Assembly: GCA_963575745.1 (NCBI GenBank)
Contig: CAUYUJ010000947.1
Span: 208,849 to 272,848 of the forward strand
From: Prorocentrum cordatum
Lineage: Eukaryota; Sar; Dinophyceae; Prorocentrales; Prorocentraceae
Direction: 5' to 3'
DNA: 64,000 bases
Within the stretch, counting starts at the first letter, position 1, and the number at the start of each line of letters is the position of its first letter. The position numbers were made by a program, and so were the translations under genes. Of the stretch, positions 35,481-47,604 are shown in pieces. Under the pieces are notes generated by a model. It made no database searches and was not told the origin of the DNA. It saw only the letters and a list, made by a program, of their open reading frames with translations.

Positions 35481-36755
35481 GCCCAAATTACTCGCCCCCC
35501 ATCGTAGGCACGGACGGTTCCTTTTCAAGGCTGGGCTCTCCCTTGCTGGGGCGGCCCTGCTCGGAAGGCCGAGCGCTGGGAAGACGCGCGGTCACTCCAG
35601 TTCTCGCCCAGATCGACCACCTGACGCAGACTCGTCTGCGTCCAGAGCAGTTTCTGAGGATGTCTCAGGCGAGGCGCTTGTTTCAGAACCACAAGGAGAC
35701 TAGATTGCGAGAATGTCTCAGGCGGTTTGCTTATTTCGGCGAGCGGACTCGTCTGCGTTCACATAAAGGTGCGAGATGCCGGGGTAACGCTTCTGGGGTG
35801 CCCGGCGCGTTATACTTTCGCCAGAGAGGGGGGGCTCTTGATTGCCGGATGAGGTTACCCATGTCCACATAAGCGATCATTCACCCTACATAGGACATAC
35901 ACAGCTCCCACGATTGCTCTATCTCTCTATATCTAGATAGATGTTTGTCCTCTCTCTCTCGCGCTCTCCCTGTCTCTCTCTCTCTTTCTCTCGCTCTCTG
36001 CGCTACTCCCTCGCTCTCTTCATCTCCCTCTCTCTCTCTCTCGTTGTGCGCTAAGAAGCCTAACGCATTGCAGATAACACAAACCTCAAATTCCATGCAC
36101 ATGCGCGTAGATCCCCCAACGTTGCCCGTCCAATACTGCACTTCGCTGCATTCGTTCAAATCGCACGACTGTTACCACTCTCATGATTCCCTTCGTGGAC
36201 GACTCATTAGCCACATGCACCCATTATACCTCTTTGCTTCCATTGCTTGACTGCCATCGCCGCACCAGACGCCCAGCGCTGCGGGCATGCACCAAACACA
36301 GCTGCATCGATCGAACGTGCAAGGTCGCCCTGACACAACACCTAACCATCCTCAGGATGCCTGGCCCTAGGGTCAGGTCGAGGAAAGGGTTGCACTACCC
36401 AAGACCCACATGTCGCTCACGATCCACTACTGGATGCACGGCCCGGCTCATGAACCACACAAACCACCAAGCTGCAAAGACCGGGTCCAATTCCGTGGAA
36501 TGCACGCAGATATAGGCGAGAACTCCGGGCGGGAGCTTTACCTGTGCGGCTGATGGAGTGGGAACTTCACCCGTCCTGGACCAAAACAAACATGTTGGTC
36601 GATTGGGGCAGGTGCTGGAACCAAGCAAGTTGAATTGCAAGTTGGCCTTACGTTGGACTCGCGCAGTGCGATAGCAGCAGGAAGACCGAATCAAGAGTGC
36701 GAGACGGTCTGAAAAAACAACAGCACCACCTACGATGCGGGAGACTATTTTTAAT
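35481..36755. other. Unique sequence, no gene recognised
   Basis: Two diverged units of the 65-bp family are at 35655-35745 (gaggatgtctcaggcgaggc and gagaatgtctcaggcgg). A (CT)n tract lies at 35950-36045. A reverse-strand frame of 99 codons at 36395-36694 has mixed composition but no similarity I recognise. Confidence 0.4.
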
Positions 36756-36756
36756 T

Positions 36757-37379
36757 CCCTACCTAGGCTCTGCCTAGAAGGGTTCTTACTCTCTTAGCTT
36801 AAAGGGGCCGGGCAATGGAAATCGCCCCGGGCGGTTCCCCCAGTCCCCGCCCCGCGGTTCCCCCAGTTACGTCCCCGTAACTTAGCGTTGCTTATCTCAT
36901 CCTAGCTTAGCTTAGCTTAGCTTTGCTCAGCGTAGCTTAGTTTAGCTTAACTTAGATCAGCTTATCTCATCTTAGCTTAGCTTATTTCATCTTAGCTTAG
37001 CTTAGCTGAGCCTAGCTTACCTTACCTTAGCTTAACTGAGCCTATCTCATCTTAGCTTAGCTTAGCCTAGCTTAGCTTAGCCTAGCCTAGCTTAGCTTAG
37101 CTTAGCTTAGCTTAGCCTAGCTTTGCCTAGCTTAGCTTAGCTTAGCTTAGCTCATCTTAGCTGAGCTTACCTTAGCTTAGCTTAGCTTCGCTTCGCTTAG
37201 CTTAGCCTATATCATCTTATATTAGCTTAACTTGGCCTAGCCTAGCCTAGCCTAGCTTAGCTTAGCTTATCTCATCTCATCTCATCTTAGCTTTGCTCAT
37301 CTTAGCTTAGCTATCTCATCTTAGCTTAGCTTAGCTTAGCATATGTTGCTTTCCTAAGAGCTCCAACTCCTAGGTAGGG
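36757..37379. repeat. Degenerate (TTAGC)n array bounded by an 11-bp inverted repeat
   Basis: About 450 bases of cttagcttagc pentamers with variants (cctagc, ctcatc) run from about 36890 to 37345. The exact sequence ccctacctagg (36757-36767) faces its reverse complement cctaggtaggg (37369-37379). No target duplication was seen. The pentamer is not a known telomere repeat. Confidence 0.75.
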
Positions 37380-37429
37380 CTACGTCGTTGTCGTCATCGT
37401 CGTCGTCGTCGCCGCCCAAGCCCACAGCG

Positions 37430-40110
37430 CCTGTGCACACAGCACAGGGTCTGTACAATGCCTTTGTGCACCAAGGCTGCTACAGAAATCGTATGTGTGT
37501 GCACCACGGCGACCGTGTACATCATAGCAACCGCGTGCACCACGACGCCTTTGTACATCGCGCGATCTGTGCACATCACGGCGCCTGCGTGCACCACAGC
37601 CAATGTTTCAGCACCCCCTGTGCACCACAGCGCCTGCGCACACCGCAAAGTTCGTGTACGCCGGAATGCAATACCGACGGGGCCAAGCTCTGGATAATCG
37701 TCGAGGGCCCGAACGTAGCACATTCAATATCTGAATTAATTGTGATTATTTGTTTTTTCTGGCCCCAGGAGAACACATTCCTTGATACACACAACACAAC
37801 AACGCCGATGTACACCACAGCGGCCGTCTGCACCGCAACGCCTGTGGTTATTGACAGCACAGCTGTTGTTTCAGCACCCCTCCGCGTGCACCACACTGCC
37901 TGCGTGTACCACAAAGTTTGGGTACACCTCCACGGTCCCGACGGCACCAAAGTCAGTGAAAATGCTGGGGGCCCGAATGTATCATATCCAATATCATGAT
38001 CTGATTGTGATTATTGTTTCTTTCTGGCCCGAAGAACGCTTGCACATTTTGAGCCCACAACGAATGTGAAACACAACGCCTGTTTGCACGGAAATGAAGA
38101 AGGAAGAGGAACAAACAAATGCGAAGGTATGCATGGGCCCATTACAAACCGTTTTGGGGGGAATCGGCGATAACACGGGTTATCCCGGGAGGGGGGGGCA
38201 GGAGGGGCCGACCGATAACCTAACGTTCGCGCTGTGGGCAGCCCTGCAAATGCCCGCGCGCACCGGTGCTGCGGCCCCTACAGCTGCTAACGATGCTGCC
38301 GCGATGCTACTATTGGTGCTGCGACGATGCGGGCGCCGTCTGAAAATGCCTAAGGATGTTTGGACAGTTCGCATTGGAATACGCGCGATGCGGTTGCTAA
38401 GCGTAGCCGCGAAGACTTGTGCACACTAGCTATAGAACATGCGTGCACCACACTGCCTGTGGGTACTACAAAACGTGCGTGCGCCACAACGGTCTTGCAC
38501 ACCACAAGTGCTGCTGCAGCAGAGGCTTCTGCGTGCACCACAACGCCTGTGTACACTGCGGTGCTTGAGCACACCACAGGAGCCGCGTGCACCACCGTGC
38601 ACGGCGAACATTTGCGCCACAGCGCTTCCGTGCACCTCCCAGGTCTCGCAGGGGCCCAAATCTGGAAAACCCCCGGGGGCCCGGCCCGAATGAATCAAAT
38701 CCAATGTGTAGGTTATTCGTGATTATTGATTTTTGTTGGGCCAGGGTGCGGTTCCCCGTTTTTGGCCGACCATGTTTGTGTACACCACAGCGCCTGTCTA
38801 GCGTGCGCCAACACACCTTTGTACACCACAGCTGCTTGTGTACACCGCAGCGCCTGTTTACACAACAATGTCTGTGTACACCACAATGCCAATGTACACT
38901 ACAGCAGCCGTGTGCACCGCATCGCCTGTGTACACACCACACACACGACGAAGCCTATGTGCACCACGTTTGCTGCTACAGTACCATACTCGTGCACCAA
39001 TGTGCTTGTGTACACCACAGAACACTTCCAGGGCCCCCCGGCGGGACCGAACTCCAGAAAACCGCAGGGGATCCGAACGTATCAAATCCAATATGTAACC
39101 TATGTGTGATTATTCATTTTCTTGCGCAGGGAACGGTCCCGTCTTTTGGGCCCACAACGCATGTGTACACCATAGCGAATGTGTGCACAACAACGGAGGT
39201 GTACAGCGCAGCGCCCGTGTACACCACAAGGTGTGGTACACCGCGATGACCGTGCACCACAGTGTTTATGTACAACACCATGCCTGGGATGCCCGCGTGA
39301 ATGATAACTGATGTTGCAGGAGCAGTTGTGCACACCAGACAGCCTGTCTTCACCAACTTGCCTGGTGCATCACGAAGCCCACGTGCACCGCGCGACCTGC
39401 GTGCACTTATGCTTGCGTGCATCATATCGCCTGAGTACACAACAGATCCTGCTGCAAAAACAGCCAATGCGCACACCAAATCGCTTCGCTGCCTGTGCAC
39501 AACGCAATGGACGACGCCGGTCGTCGTCGTCGTCGTCGTCGTCGTCGTTCGTCGTCGTTCGTCGTCGTTCGTCGTCGTCGTCTGTCGTCGTCTGTCATCG
39601 TCTGTCGTTGTCTGTCGTCGTCTGTCGTCGTCTGTCGTCTGTCGTCGTCTCCCCGTGCCACTCCGAGCCCCAGCGATTCGCCAACGTGCATCCAAACCCC
39701 AGCATGCGGTGGCGAACACCAACGTTTGAACACAGCGCTCCCTGCGAGTTTCCTGCTCCCCCCCCCAGGACCTGTACAACCGGCTAAGTTAGGCTATCCC
39801 GGGGGGGAGGGGAGGGGGGGGCGAGCCCGATAACCTGGGTTATCGCCGGACCCAAGAAAAAACAGTCTCTCATAGCCCACAACGCACGCATACATCGTAG
39901 CGACCTTGCGCACTACATCGACTGTGTACAACACGGCGCCTGTGTAGACCACAGGGCTTGTGTTGTGTAGAACACAGTGCTTGACTACACCCTTTATGCC
40001 TGCGTACACCATGGCTGCTGCTGCAACGACAGATGCGTGCGCCAGAACGCGCCAGAACGCCCGTGCCGCAATACCTTCGTGCACAATACTGCACGCCCGC
40101 GTGCACAACA
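37430..40110 (+). repeat. Higher-order repeat: GTGTACACCACAGCGCCT arrays with AT-rich spacers
   Basis: Arrays of ~22-bp units (gtgtacaccacagcgcct and variants) alternate with a ~100-bp spacer. Four spacers are clear: 37679-37770, 37938-38036, 38641-38752 and 39029-39136. Each carries gggcccgaa-like sequence, a catnnaat box and then tgtgattatt followed by a T-rich run and ggcc(c)ag or gcgcag. A TCG/GTC microsatellite lies at 39514-39655. G-rich hairpin-like boxes with GATAACC/GGTTATC arms lie at 38169-38220 and 39793-39844, and a weaker relative at 40155-40210. Confidence 0.8.
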
Positions 40111-42450
40111 GACCCTAGGCTGCCCGGGATCGCGCGCTGGATCGGGGCCGGGGCGTTACCGCTACGGGGGGGGGGACGGGGGGGGGAGGGAGGAGTAACA
40201 TGCGTTATCCCTTGGGTGGATAAAAACATGTTCTCTGGGAGAACCAGTTGTGAAGAGAAGTGGCGGCGCTCCAGCGCGGCCACCCTGGAGGCAGGGCTCG
40301 TGGAATGGGAAGGGAAGCGCAAACCCCGGAATAGGAAGGGCGCGATGCTTCCAGGGGTGTGTAAAGAGGAGGGCGTCTAAGAGGGGGTTCGCAAATCAAG
40401 GCCCGAGGCTTGTACGCGGACAACGGGGGGACCAGGAGCCGTATTGAAAGAAGAAGAGTCGTTATGAAGTCCGGGCCATGACATTCGCCCCCCTAATTAG
40501 TCATCACCCCCTCGTGGCTGCCCACGAGATGTGTGAAAAACAAGTGTGTGTGTGTGCGCGCGTGTGTGTGTCTGTCTGGGGGGGTGTACGGATAGCTCAT
40601 GGAGTAGGCAGGGCGCGATACCTGTGCAAAGAAAAGGCTGTGACGATGTGCGTCACGCTCCACGGAAGCCTCCCTCGAAGTGGAACTCGTGGAGTGGGAC
40701 GGGCACAATCCCTTTGCTTCGCGCATCTTTGCTTTGACCACGGGAGTCTACGGCCTAACCCGCACGGACGGTGGCCAAAACCTCTTCCGACGAAGGGTCG
40801 GTCGAGCTACAGCGGGAAAGGAGCTGCGGAGAGGACTGGCGGGAAGGGTGGCAACATCATGCTCTCGAGACTGCTACACCACTCCGCCTCCTCCGTTGAG
40901 CCCCCCCGCGCCCGCGCCTGGCCAGTGGCCGCGGGCCGGGAACGCAGGCCCGAATGCCCATCGCGCGGAGACCCCCAGCCGCACCCTCCGCTTCCGCGGA
41001 GGCGCTGAACTGCCAAGGAGAAGCATCTCCAGTCGTCTTCGGCGAAAACTCGCGCTCGCCTTCATGTCTGCGTCGTCGGGCGGCCCAACCCCGCTACTCT
41101 CTTCGGACGCGTCGTCCCTGCGGCTACCATCAGGCCAGCAACATGGGCTGCTGTCCCAGAGGCCGTGCTGGAAGCAGAGCCTGCGCTGTTCATCCTTCGC
41201 GGCATCCGTGGAAAACTTCAAGACAGGGGCCTGCACTTGTCTTTGCCCTTGCCATGATCGAAGTTCTCGGACTTCGCCCACTTCCTGGTCTTGCCAACGT
41301 TCTTGCCCGCGCTTACCGAAAAATTTTGCCGGCAGCCTTGCCAGCCCCTTTCCCGCAGTCGTCTTGCCCAGGCTGCGGCCACTGCGATGGCGCAAGCGCA
41401 GCCCGCTTCGACTGCGACCGCGATCGCGGCCCTCGTTGCGTTCCGCGCCCCTGGCTGCTTCACTGCGACCGACTCACAATAGCTGGTGGGCCGGCCTCCT
41501 GCTGTCTCTTACAACAAATGGTCGGAAAACCCCTTGGAGCCGTTTGCGGCTAGCCGGCTGTGGTTCCAGATGTGATTTGTTCAGTCTGCGCCCGCAAGAG
41601 TGTGGAGGGAATGGGAAAATTAAGGGGGCTGCTTTGTTAAAAAGCGCTGGCCCTGCAAATGCAGATAAGGCTCGAGCTTTCTAAGAAACAAAAGTGTTTC
41701 TACAAAGCCCTCCCCCCTCCCCCCGCCCTCCCCCGCGCGAGGCCGACTATCCCCACAATCAACTTTGCCTGCCTCAGGGCCAGAGAGCAGCCTGCCAGGA
41801 ACCGAAACGAAAGAACCACGCCGCAATTGAAGATATCAGATCGTCTGAAGCATGGGTCTCTTCCGCCGCACCCGACGCCAGCGTGCTGCACAACACCGCC
41901 GCAAGAATACAGTCGCACGCCCACAGTTGAATATCGTTGAACCGATCCCTGCCCCCACTGGCGTGGCCTGGGCCCCACTGGCCGATTGACTTCCCTAGAA
42001 GGGGGCACGAGCTGCTTCCTCAGGGGCTTGAAAAACATATCCCCAACTGGGATGGTGGGGTGGTGGGTATCGTGTTGGGGATGGGGATATGGATATGGAT
42101 AGGGTAAACGGTACTTAATACATTCGTGCGCCCAACGTGGGTACGGAAAAATGGCGATGCTGCACAGCAAGTGCTGTCCAAAACCAGCAGCGGCAGCTGC
42201 CGGGAAGGCGGCCTATGTTTCAAATGGACACCGCCCCGCGGCGACGCCGACAGCTATGCGTGCTCTAGGGTTATGACGCCCAAGACCAGGCATACTTCTA
42301 AAACCGTGATTTATTCGACGTTTCAAATCAGTATGAAAGAAATACGACTTCAACGAACTCACGAAATACAAATGTGAAAGCGCGGAAAAAAGCGTGCCAT
42401 CCGATGCGGCCGTATACGGAAGTGCGAATTCAAAGGACACCCGAAGTGCC
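40111..42450. other. Unique sequence, possible Cys-rich coding remnant at 41.2-41.5 kb
   Basis: No gene can be named. At 41220-41480 forward frames give CLCPCHDRSSRTSP and then, in another frame, SSCPGCGHCDGA. This may be a frameshifted Cys-rich leader of the sort seen in some dinoflagellate proteins; the evidence is weak. 41700-41750 is CCCTCC-rich. Confidence 0.3.
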
Positions 42451-44480
42451 AATGTGTGTGTGCGTGTGTGTGTGTGTTTCGGCGAACAATGGAAGTACAA
42501 GAGTGGCTTCGGCGACGAACAGAAGTGCACATTCGCCCGAACGCAAATGCTAACAACAATAGAGAACAATACAATCGCGTGGAAAACGCTGGCTCAAATC
42601 ACCGAGCATCGCGCGCGAATCTTTTCCAGCGCGCTCATATCGCGATATCGCGCTGGCGTGCGCCACGCCCCTGGGCTGAGTTGAACTGGTCGCGCGGCAA
42701 TCCCTTGGATTGCGCACCATGGCCCCTTGCGCGAGCGCCCATGCACCACGCGGACACCGGCAACGTTCGGCACGCTGGGCAACGGCCGATCACCATGCGC
42801 GCCCACCGGGCGTCGGCGAAATCAGGGCCCAACATGCTCGGGCGAGGCCATTGACAAGGTGGCTCGCCCGACGTTCCCTTCCCATTCCCAGGGGGGCCTC
42901 GGCATCAACGCGGCGCCAGCAGATCATTCAGGAGATCAGACGACCGCAGCCGACAAGATTGAGGCGGCGATCCCAGCGGGCGACAGCCATCATCGCCGCG
43001 ATCTACGCAGCAGCGGACAACATCGCGGCAGGCAGCCGACCGCAACCGCCCCGCACAAACTCGCGCTCCGTTCGCCGACCGCCACCGCCCCGATGCGCGA
43101 ACCACCCCGCGACCCGACCAACATTGACATCCAGAGGCCAGCCCTGCCAGCCCCGCGGCAAGGACCACCGCCGCCCGCCCCGGCGACCCATCGGATTCCA
43201 GCGCAAAAGCACCAGCGGCAATCAAACTGGCGCGCGCAAGACCATCGCAGACCACTCGCCGGCGCAAGATGCCATCGGTAAGTAAGGGACCGCACGCAGC
43301 CAGGCCAGCGGACAAACGCCAACGACGGACGACCAGCAGACAGCGCCGCGGCCGCCACGGGGGAGTTTCAGCAGCCCATGCCAGGAGGCCACGACCACCG
43401 AGAAATTGGGCAACCTGCAGGATATCCACTGCGACACAACGGCGCCGAGCAAGGCGTTTGGGGCGCGGCGGGCCAAATCTCGCCGCGGCACAATCCTCGA
43501 GTACTGGATTCAACGATGCCTCCAACCCTAAGGTTCGCGCACTCTGGCGCGGCTGCGTCTCGCGCAGAAACCGGGCCTGGCGCGGCCACTGCTCGCGCGG
43601 ACGTCTGGTCGCCGCGCATTCGCGCGTTTACTTCAACCCCATTCGCGCGTTGCGCGCCGCGGCGCGCCGCTCGACGCATCGCCCGCGACGATTGCGGGCG
43701 GCGGCCGCCAGAGGGGCGCCGCCCGCGCGCTGCGGCGCAGCGCGAATGCGACAGCGGTGGCGCGGCGCGCCAGCTTGCCTTGCGCGGCGGAGCGCCGGCC
43801 GCGCGGGGGCGGCAGCGCGCCGCCACGGGCGCCGACGCCGCGGGCCTCGCGCTCAAGACGGGGCGCGCCTTCGGCGACGACGCCCCGCGCAAGCGCGGGC
43901 GCGTTCGGATCGACGCGCGAGTCGCGGTCGTGCCGCGCTCGAAGTGGCGCGCGAACGCAAGGGCGCGGACATCGCTCCGCGGGGCGCCCCTGCGCGGCGC
44001 CCAGATTAACGGCGCAGGCCCGACCGCCGCCCAGAGGATGCGAGAGCGCGCGGAGCAGGGGGCACCCGCGCCCAGAAAGGGGGCCGCGAGCCAGAATGGC
44101 GACAGCGAACCAATTTGGCAACGGAGGCGGGGCGGGGGGGCAGGGGGGGCGGGCCAGAGGGGACAGGGGCAGGGGGGGAGGGGGGGGAAGAGGGGGGAGA
44201 GAAGCTTGCATGGGACGGGGCCGCGGGCGTCGCCGAGAGCTGGGGGGCCCGAAGATCCCCGCGCCCCAGAGCCGCCCACGCCGCCGCCCAAGCAGGCGCC
44301 GGAGACGCCAGAGCGAGCGGGTGGCGCCAAGCGCCCGCCGCCGGCGCCCAAGGAGCGAACCCACAAGACGCCCGAACGACCCGCCCGGGCCTATCCCGCG
44401 GGCGGGAGGCTTTGGCCTGGCGAGATCGGGCGGCCCATCAAGCACGCCCCGCGGGATCTCAATGGAAAGATCCTCTGATG
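42451..44480. other. Very GC-rich region, no gene recognised
   Basis: A (GT)n tract lies at 42451-42478. From about 43290 to 44460 the sequence is extremely rich in GC and CG dinucleotides and open in nearly every frame, up to 366 codons. Residues are mostly Arg, Ala, Pro and Gly in all frames, which points to composition and not coding. Confidence 0.45.
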
Positions 44481-44814
44481 GGGTGGCTGTGCACCGCGCG
44501 TTTGAAAACGATGGTTTCATCGCACGTGCGCGGCTGGCTGCGTCGCCTCCCCGGCCGTGCTCTAGTGCATAAAATCGATCATGGTAAGTTGGTCCATGTG
44601 ACGTTTTCGTTTGGTTGGACGCGTGTCCGAACGAAGCTCAGCCATGTTTGGGTGGCCAGTTAATGACGCTTCGCGCATCCCACCAGCCCATCCCAAATCG
44701 ATCGCCAGGCGAGCTCCACTGACCAGGGATGAGTAGCAGCATGCAGTCACGCTCTGGGATCCTTTCGAAAGCATCATTGGGCCATGGGGCCCTCTTGAAG
44801 GCAGTTTGCAAGCC
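44481..44814. other. Unique sequence, no gene recognised
   Basis: Nothing beyond short open frames was seen here. Confidence 0.35.
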
Positions 44815-45500
44815 ATGTGGGCCCTCTTGGGGCCCTCCTGTGGCCCTCCTGGGGCCCTCTTGGAGCTTGTAGCGGCCTTTTTGGGGTCATCTTGGAGGCC
44901 ATGGATCAGGTGGGAGGGAGGGGGGGCGATTACGCTCCACCCGCTGGAGGCAGACTAACGCCCTCTTGGGGCTCTATTGACGCGCTCTTGGGGCGCACTT
45001 TAGCGCATGTCTGGGCTCGCGTGGGTCATCCGGAAGGCATCTTGAAGCTCCATGAAACCCATCGGAAGCGAAAAGCGATACACATGCATGTACGTAAGAA
45101 TGTAAATGTGAACTGTACATGTATATGTATATATATATATACATATGTGTGTGTATGTGCGAATGCCACCCCTCCTGTGTTGGGTCCTCGTTTTGATTCC
45201 GCCACAGTGCCCCTGGCACGCTGACACATGGTAGACTGCCACGTGCTCTCTGGCACGGCCTGTAAATTTTATACGGCCTCCTGCCATCCCAGTCACATAC
45301 TGCTGCATCCACTCCGCCCTCTCGAGGGTTCCTGGGCGTTCCGACACCTCCGAAGCAGATTCCAGTGCGCCGAAGATGCCCCAGATGGCTTCCAAAATGG
45401 CCCAAGATGGAGCGAATACGGCTTAAGATGGCATACGGCCTCAAGACAAACCGGGAAGTGCCAACAACTCCCCGAGAATACGTCAAGAGGCCTCTGAGTA
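44815..45500. repeat. GGCCCTCTTGGGG-family array in both orientations
   Basis: Forward units lie at 44818-45060, with a linker ggccatggatcaggtggg at 44896. Reverse-type units (ccaagatgg, gcctccaaa) lie at 45375-45495. A TA/GT microsatellite at 45115-45160 separates them. Confidence 0.65.
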
Positions 45501-46500
45501 GGGCCCGAAGGAGGTAACATAGTGTACTTGAAAAAAATGTTTCACTTGTACAGGTTTCCGTCAAGCCCACTACTACCGCCAAGGATGCCTGCAAAATGAC
45601 TCCCCGGGAATACGGCGGCCAAGCAGCAGACGGCCAAGGACACCGCAGATACGAAGGGAGAGCTGGAAGGGGTGGGGTGTCGAATGTGATGCAAGCAACC
45701 CTCGTGCCCCCTCCATCGCATCTCCTTGACTCCCTCCCTCCTCGGCGGCGCGCCAAACCGGGGGAAGGCATAGGGGGGCGAGCCTTCTCAGAAGGCTCAG
45801 AAAGCATCGGCCTTCTGAGCAGCTTCTATAGGCCGCCTCCGAAGCCGCACAGGGCTCCTCAGACGCCGCAGAGGGCTCCTGAGACGCCCCGCCGCCTCCT
45901 GCGAGAGCCTGCCCCCTCGCGCCCCTCCCCTCGGCGCGTCGCCGGCCTCTGGCCTCCCACCAACTGCCTCTCCCCCCTCCCGATTGTCGGCCTCGGCCCT
46001 GGCGAACGCTGGGTCGCGCCGCGGGCGCCGGCCGGCGCGAGGTCCGGCCCACCTCAGAAGCTCCTCCGGCGGAGCAGCAGGGGCGGGACGGCAGACAGAC
46101 GGAGGGCAGCAGTGGGGGCGCGAGGGGATGTGGACGGGGAGGGGGCCGGGCTGAAGGGGGAACGAGGAGGGGCAGGGGGAGAAAATCGGCGGGGGGCGCA
46201 AGGTCAGGGAGGGTGGGGGGAGCCGGCAAAATACCGTTACCAAGGACTTTTGAACATGACGGAGAAAACAAGAGTCATGCATCTGGCTTCAGATTGACGG
46301 AAAAGTGCAACGGGGGACAACCATGCCATGCCCAATGAGTTTGACTGAAGGCTCGACCAACTAGGAAACTTGGCAAAGGCAAGATCCGAGCCTGCCCACT
46401 CTCTCTGACGACTGTCGCGTGGATCGGCAACGATTGTTAACCTTTGCTGCCGTCTGAAAGCAAAATACTTTTCCTGCCCACTGGCCAGCTACGATTCGGG
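45501..46500. other. GC-rich sequence, no gene recognised
   Basis: Long frames exist on both strands at 45570-46300, including an imperfect cctcngacgccgcagagggct repeat at 45855-45900. No similarity was recognised. Confidence 0.4.
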
Positions 46501-46560
46501 GCGTACAATGCAGGCGTGGCCCCAAGAAACCCTCGCAAGAAACCCAACCCTGAAAACCCG
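46500..46560 (-). repeat. Dispersed repeat, copy 3 (core only)
   Basis: The reverse strand carries cagggttgggtttcttgcga, gggtttcttgggg and gcattgtac, matching the cores at 11.1 and 33.6 kb. Confidence 0.55.
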
Positions 46561-47595
46561 TGGCCGAGGTGCACGTTGGGGGAAACCTGGAGCACCCTGA
46601 ACGCAGCAGCTTCTTAAATTCAACGGCTGTGGGAAGTCACCGCGCAGCGCGCGGAGCGAATCAACCCAGGATACGATGACGAAAGGGATATGGTTTCTTG
46701 ATGCGCGCCCCCGGTGTACGCATCCTCGCAAGGAAGCGACCAATGCGGTCATCGCTACTGCGCACTGCATCACGATCTCAGACTTCCAGACCTCCCACGT
46801 CGAAATTTCGTTCACCACTTGGACCCCTAAGAATCTCGGCCCCTTTCGAAAAAAAGTTTATTGTTTATCCGGCACGTGTTTCACCAATCCCCAGACCTGG
46901 GGAGGGCCTCCAGCCTCAAGAGGCCAACAACTTATAACAATATCAGTTGTGTTTTCGCTGCAAGACGCGAGGGCCGCGGTTGTTCGTCTCGCGATTCGTC
47001 CATCGCGCCGCACTCCCATCATCCCCCTTACTGTCCCCGCACCCCCCCTCGTCTGCCCAGTCTGCTGTTCCTCTTTCCGCTCTCACGCCGCACTCTCTTC
47101 GCCCCCTTTCTCCTCGTCCTCATCGCCTTCTCCATCGCTTCCCTCCTGCCTCCCCCCAGATTCCCCCCCTAATGCCTTCTTACATATGAGGTGGTGGGCG
47201 AGGTGGATAACGACAATGATGTGGATGAATAGGAGTCCTGGAATATTGCTTGATCTCCGCCAGGATGGTCGTATTGGAAACCAGCTCGTGGGCGAAGGCG
47301 GGCGACTGCTGCGGAAAAGCCTTGCGGATGACCTGCTGAGCCCGCGCGGCATGGTGGGAGAAGCGTAGAGGAATGACGAGGAAACAGTGAAGTCTATGGA
47401 CATCTGGGGATGGCGAGCAGGAGGGATGAGTACTGAGACGAACCGAAACATGCTGACTCACGATGACCTGCGGGTATACATACACACATATAGACATATA
47501 CCCCTTTGTTTACGTAGCGAGGTAGCCAGGGGCGACTCAAGTTCGACATGCCGCTTATCATCATGAATTCAGACCGAGCTATCAAACCAATGTAC
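46561..47595. other. Unique sequence, no gene recognised
   Basis: Includes a CT-rich stretch at 47050-47165. The 230-codon forward frame from 46676 has no recognisable domain. Confidence 0.4.
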
Positions 47596-47604
47596 ATGTC
47601 TATC

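Noticed and set aside
36890-37345. TTAGC array considered as interstitial telomere repeat
   Set aside because: Dinoflagellate telomeres are reported as TTTAGGG; the pentamer lacks the G run and the array is degenerate.
43378-44478. 366-codon forward frame and several overlapping long frames
   Set aside because: Extreme GC content removes stop codons from all frames. Residues are Arg/Ala/Pro/Gly in every frame and no motif is visible.
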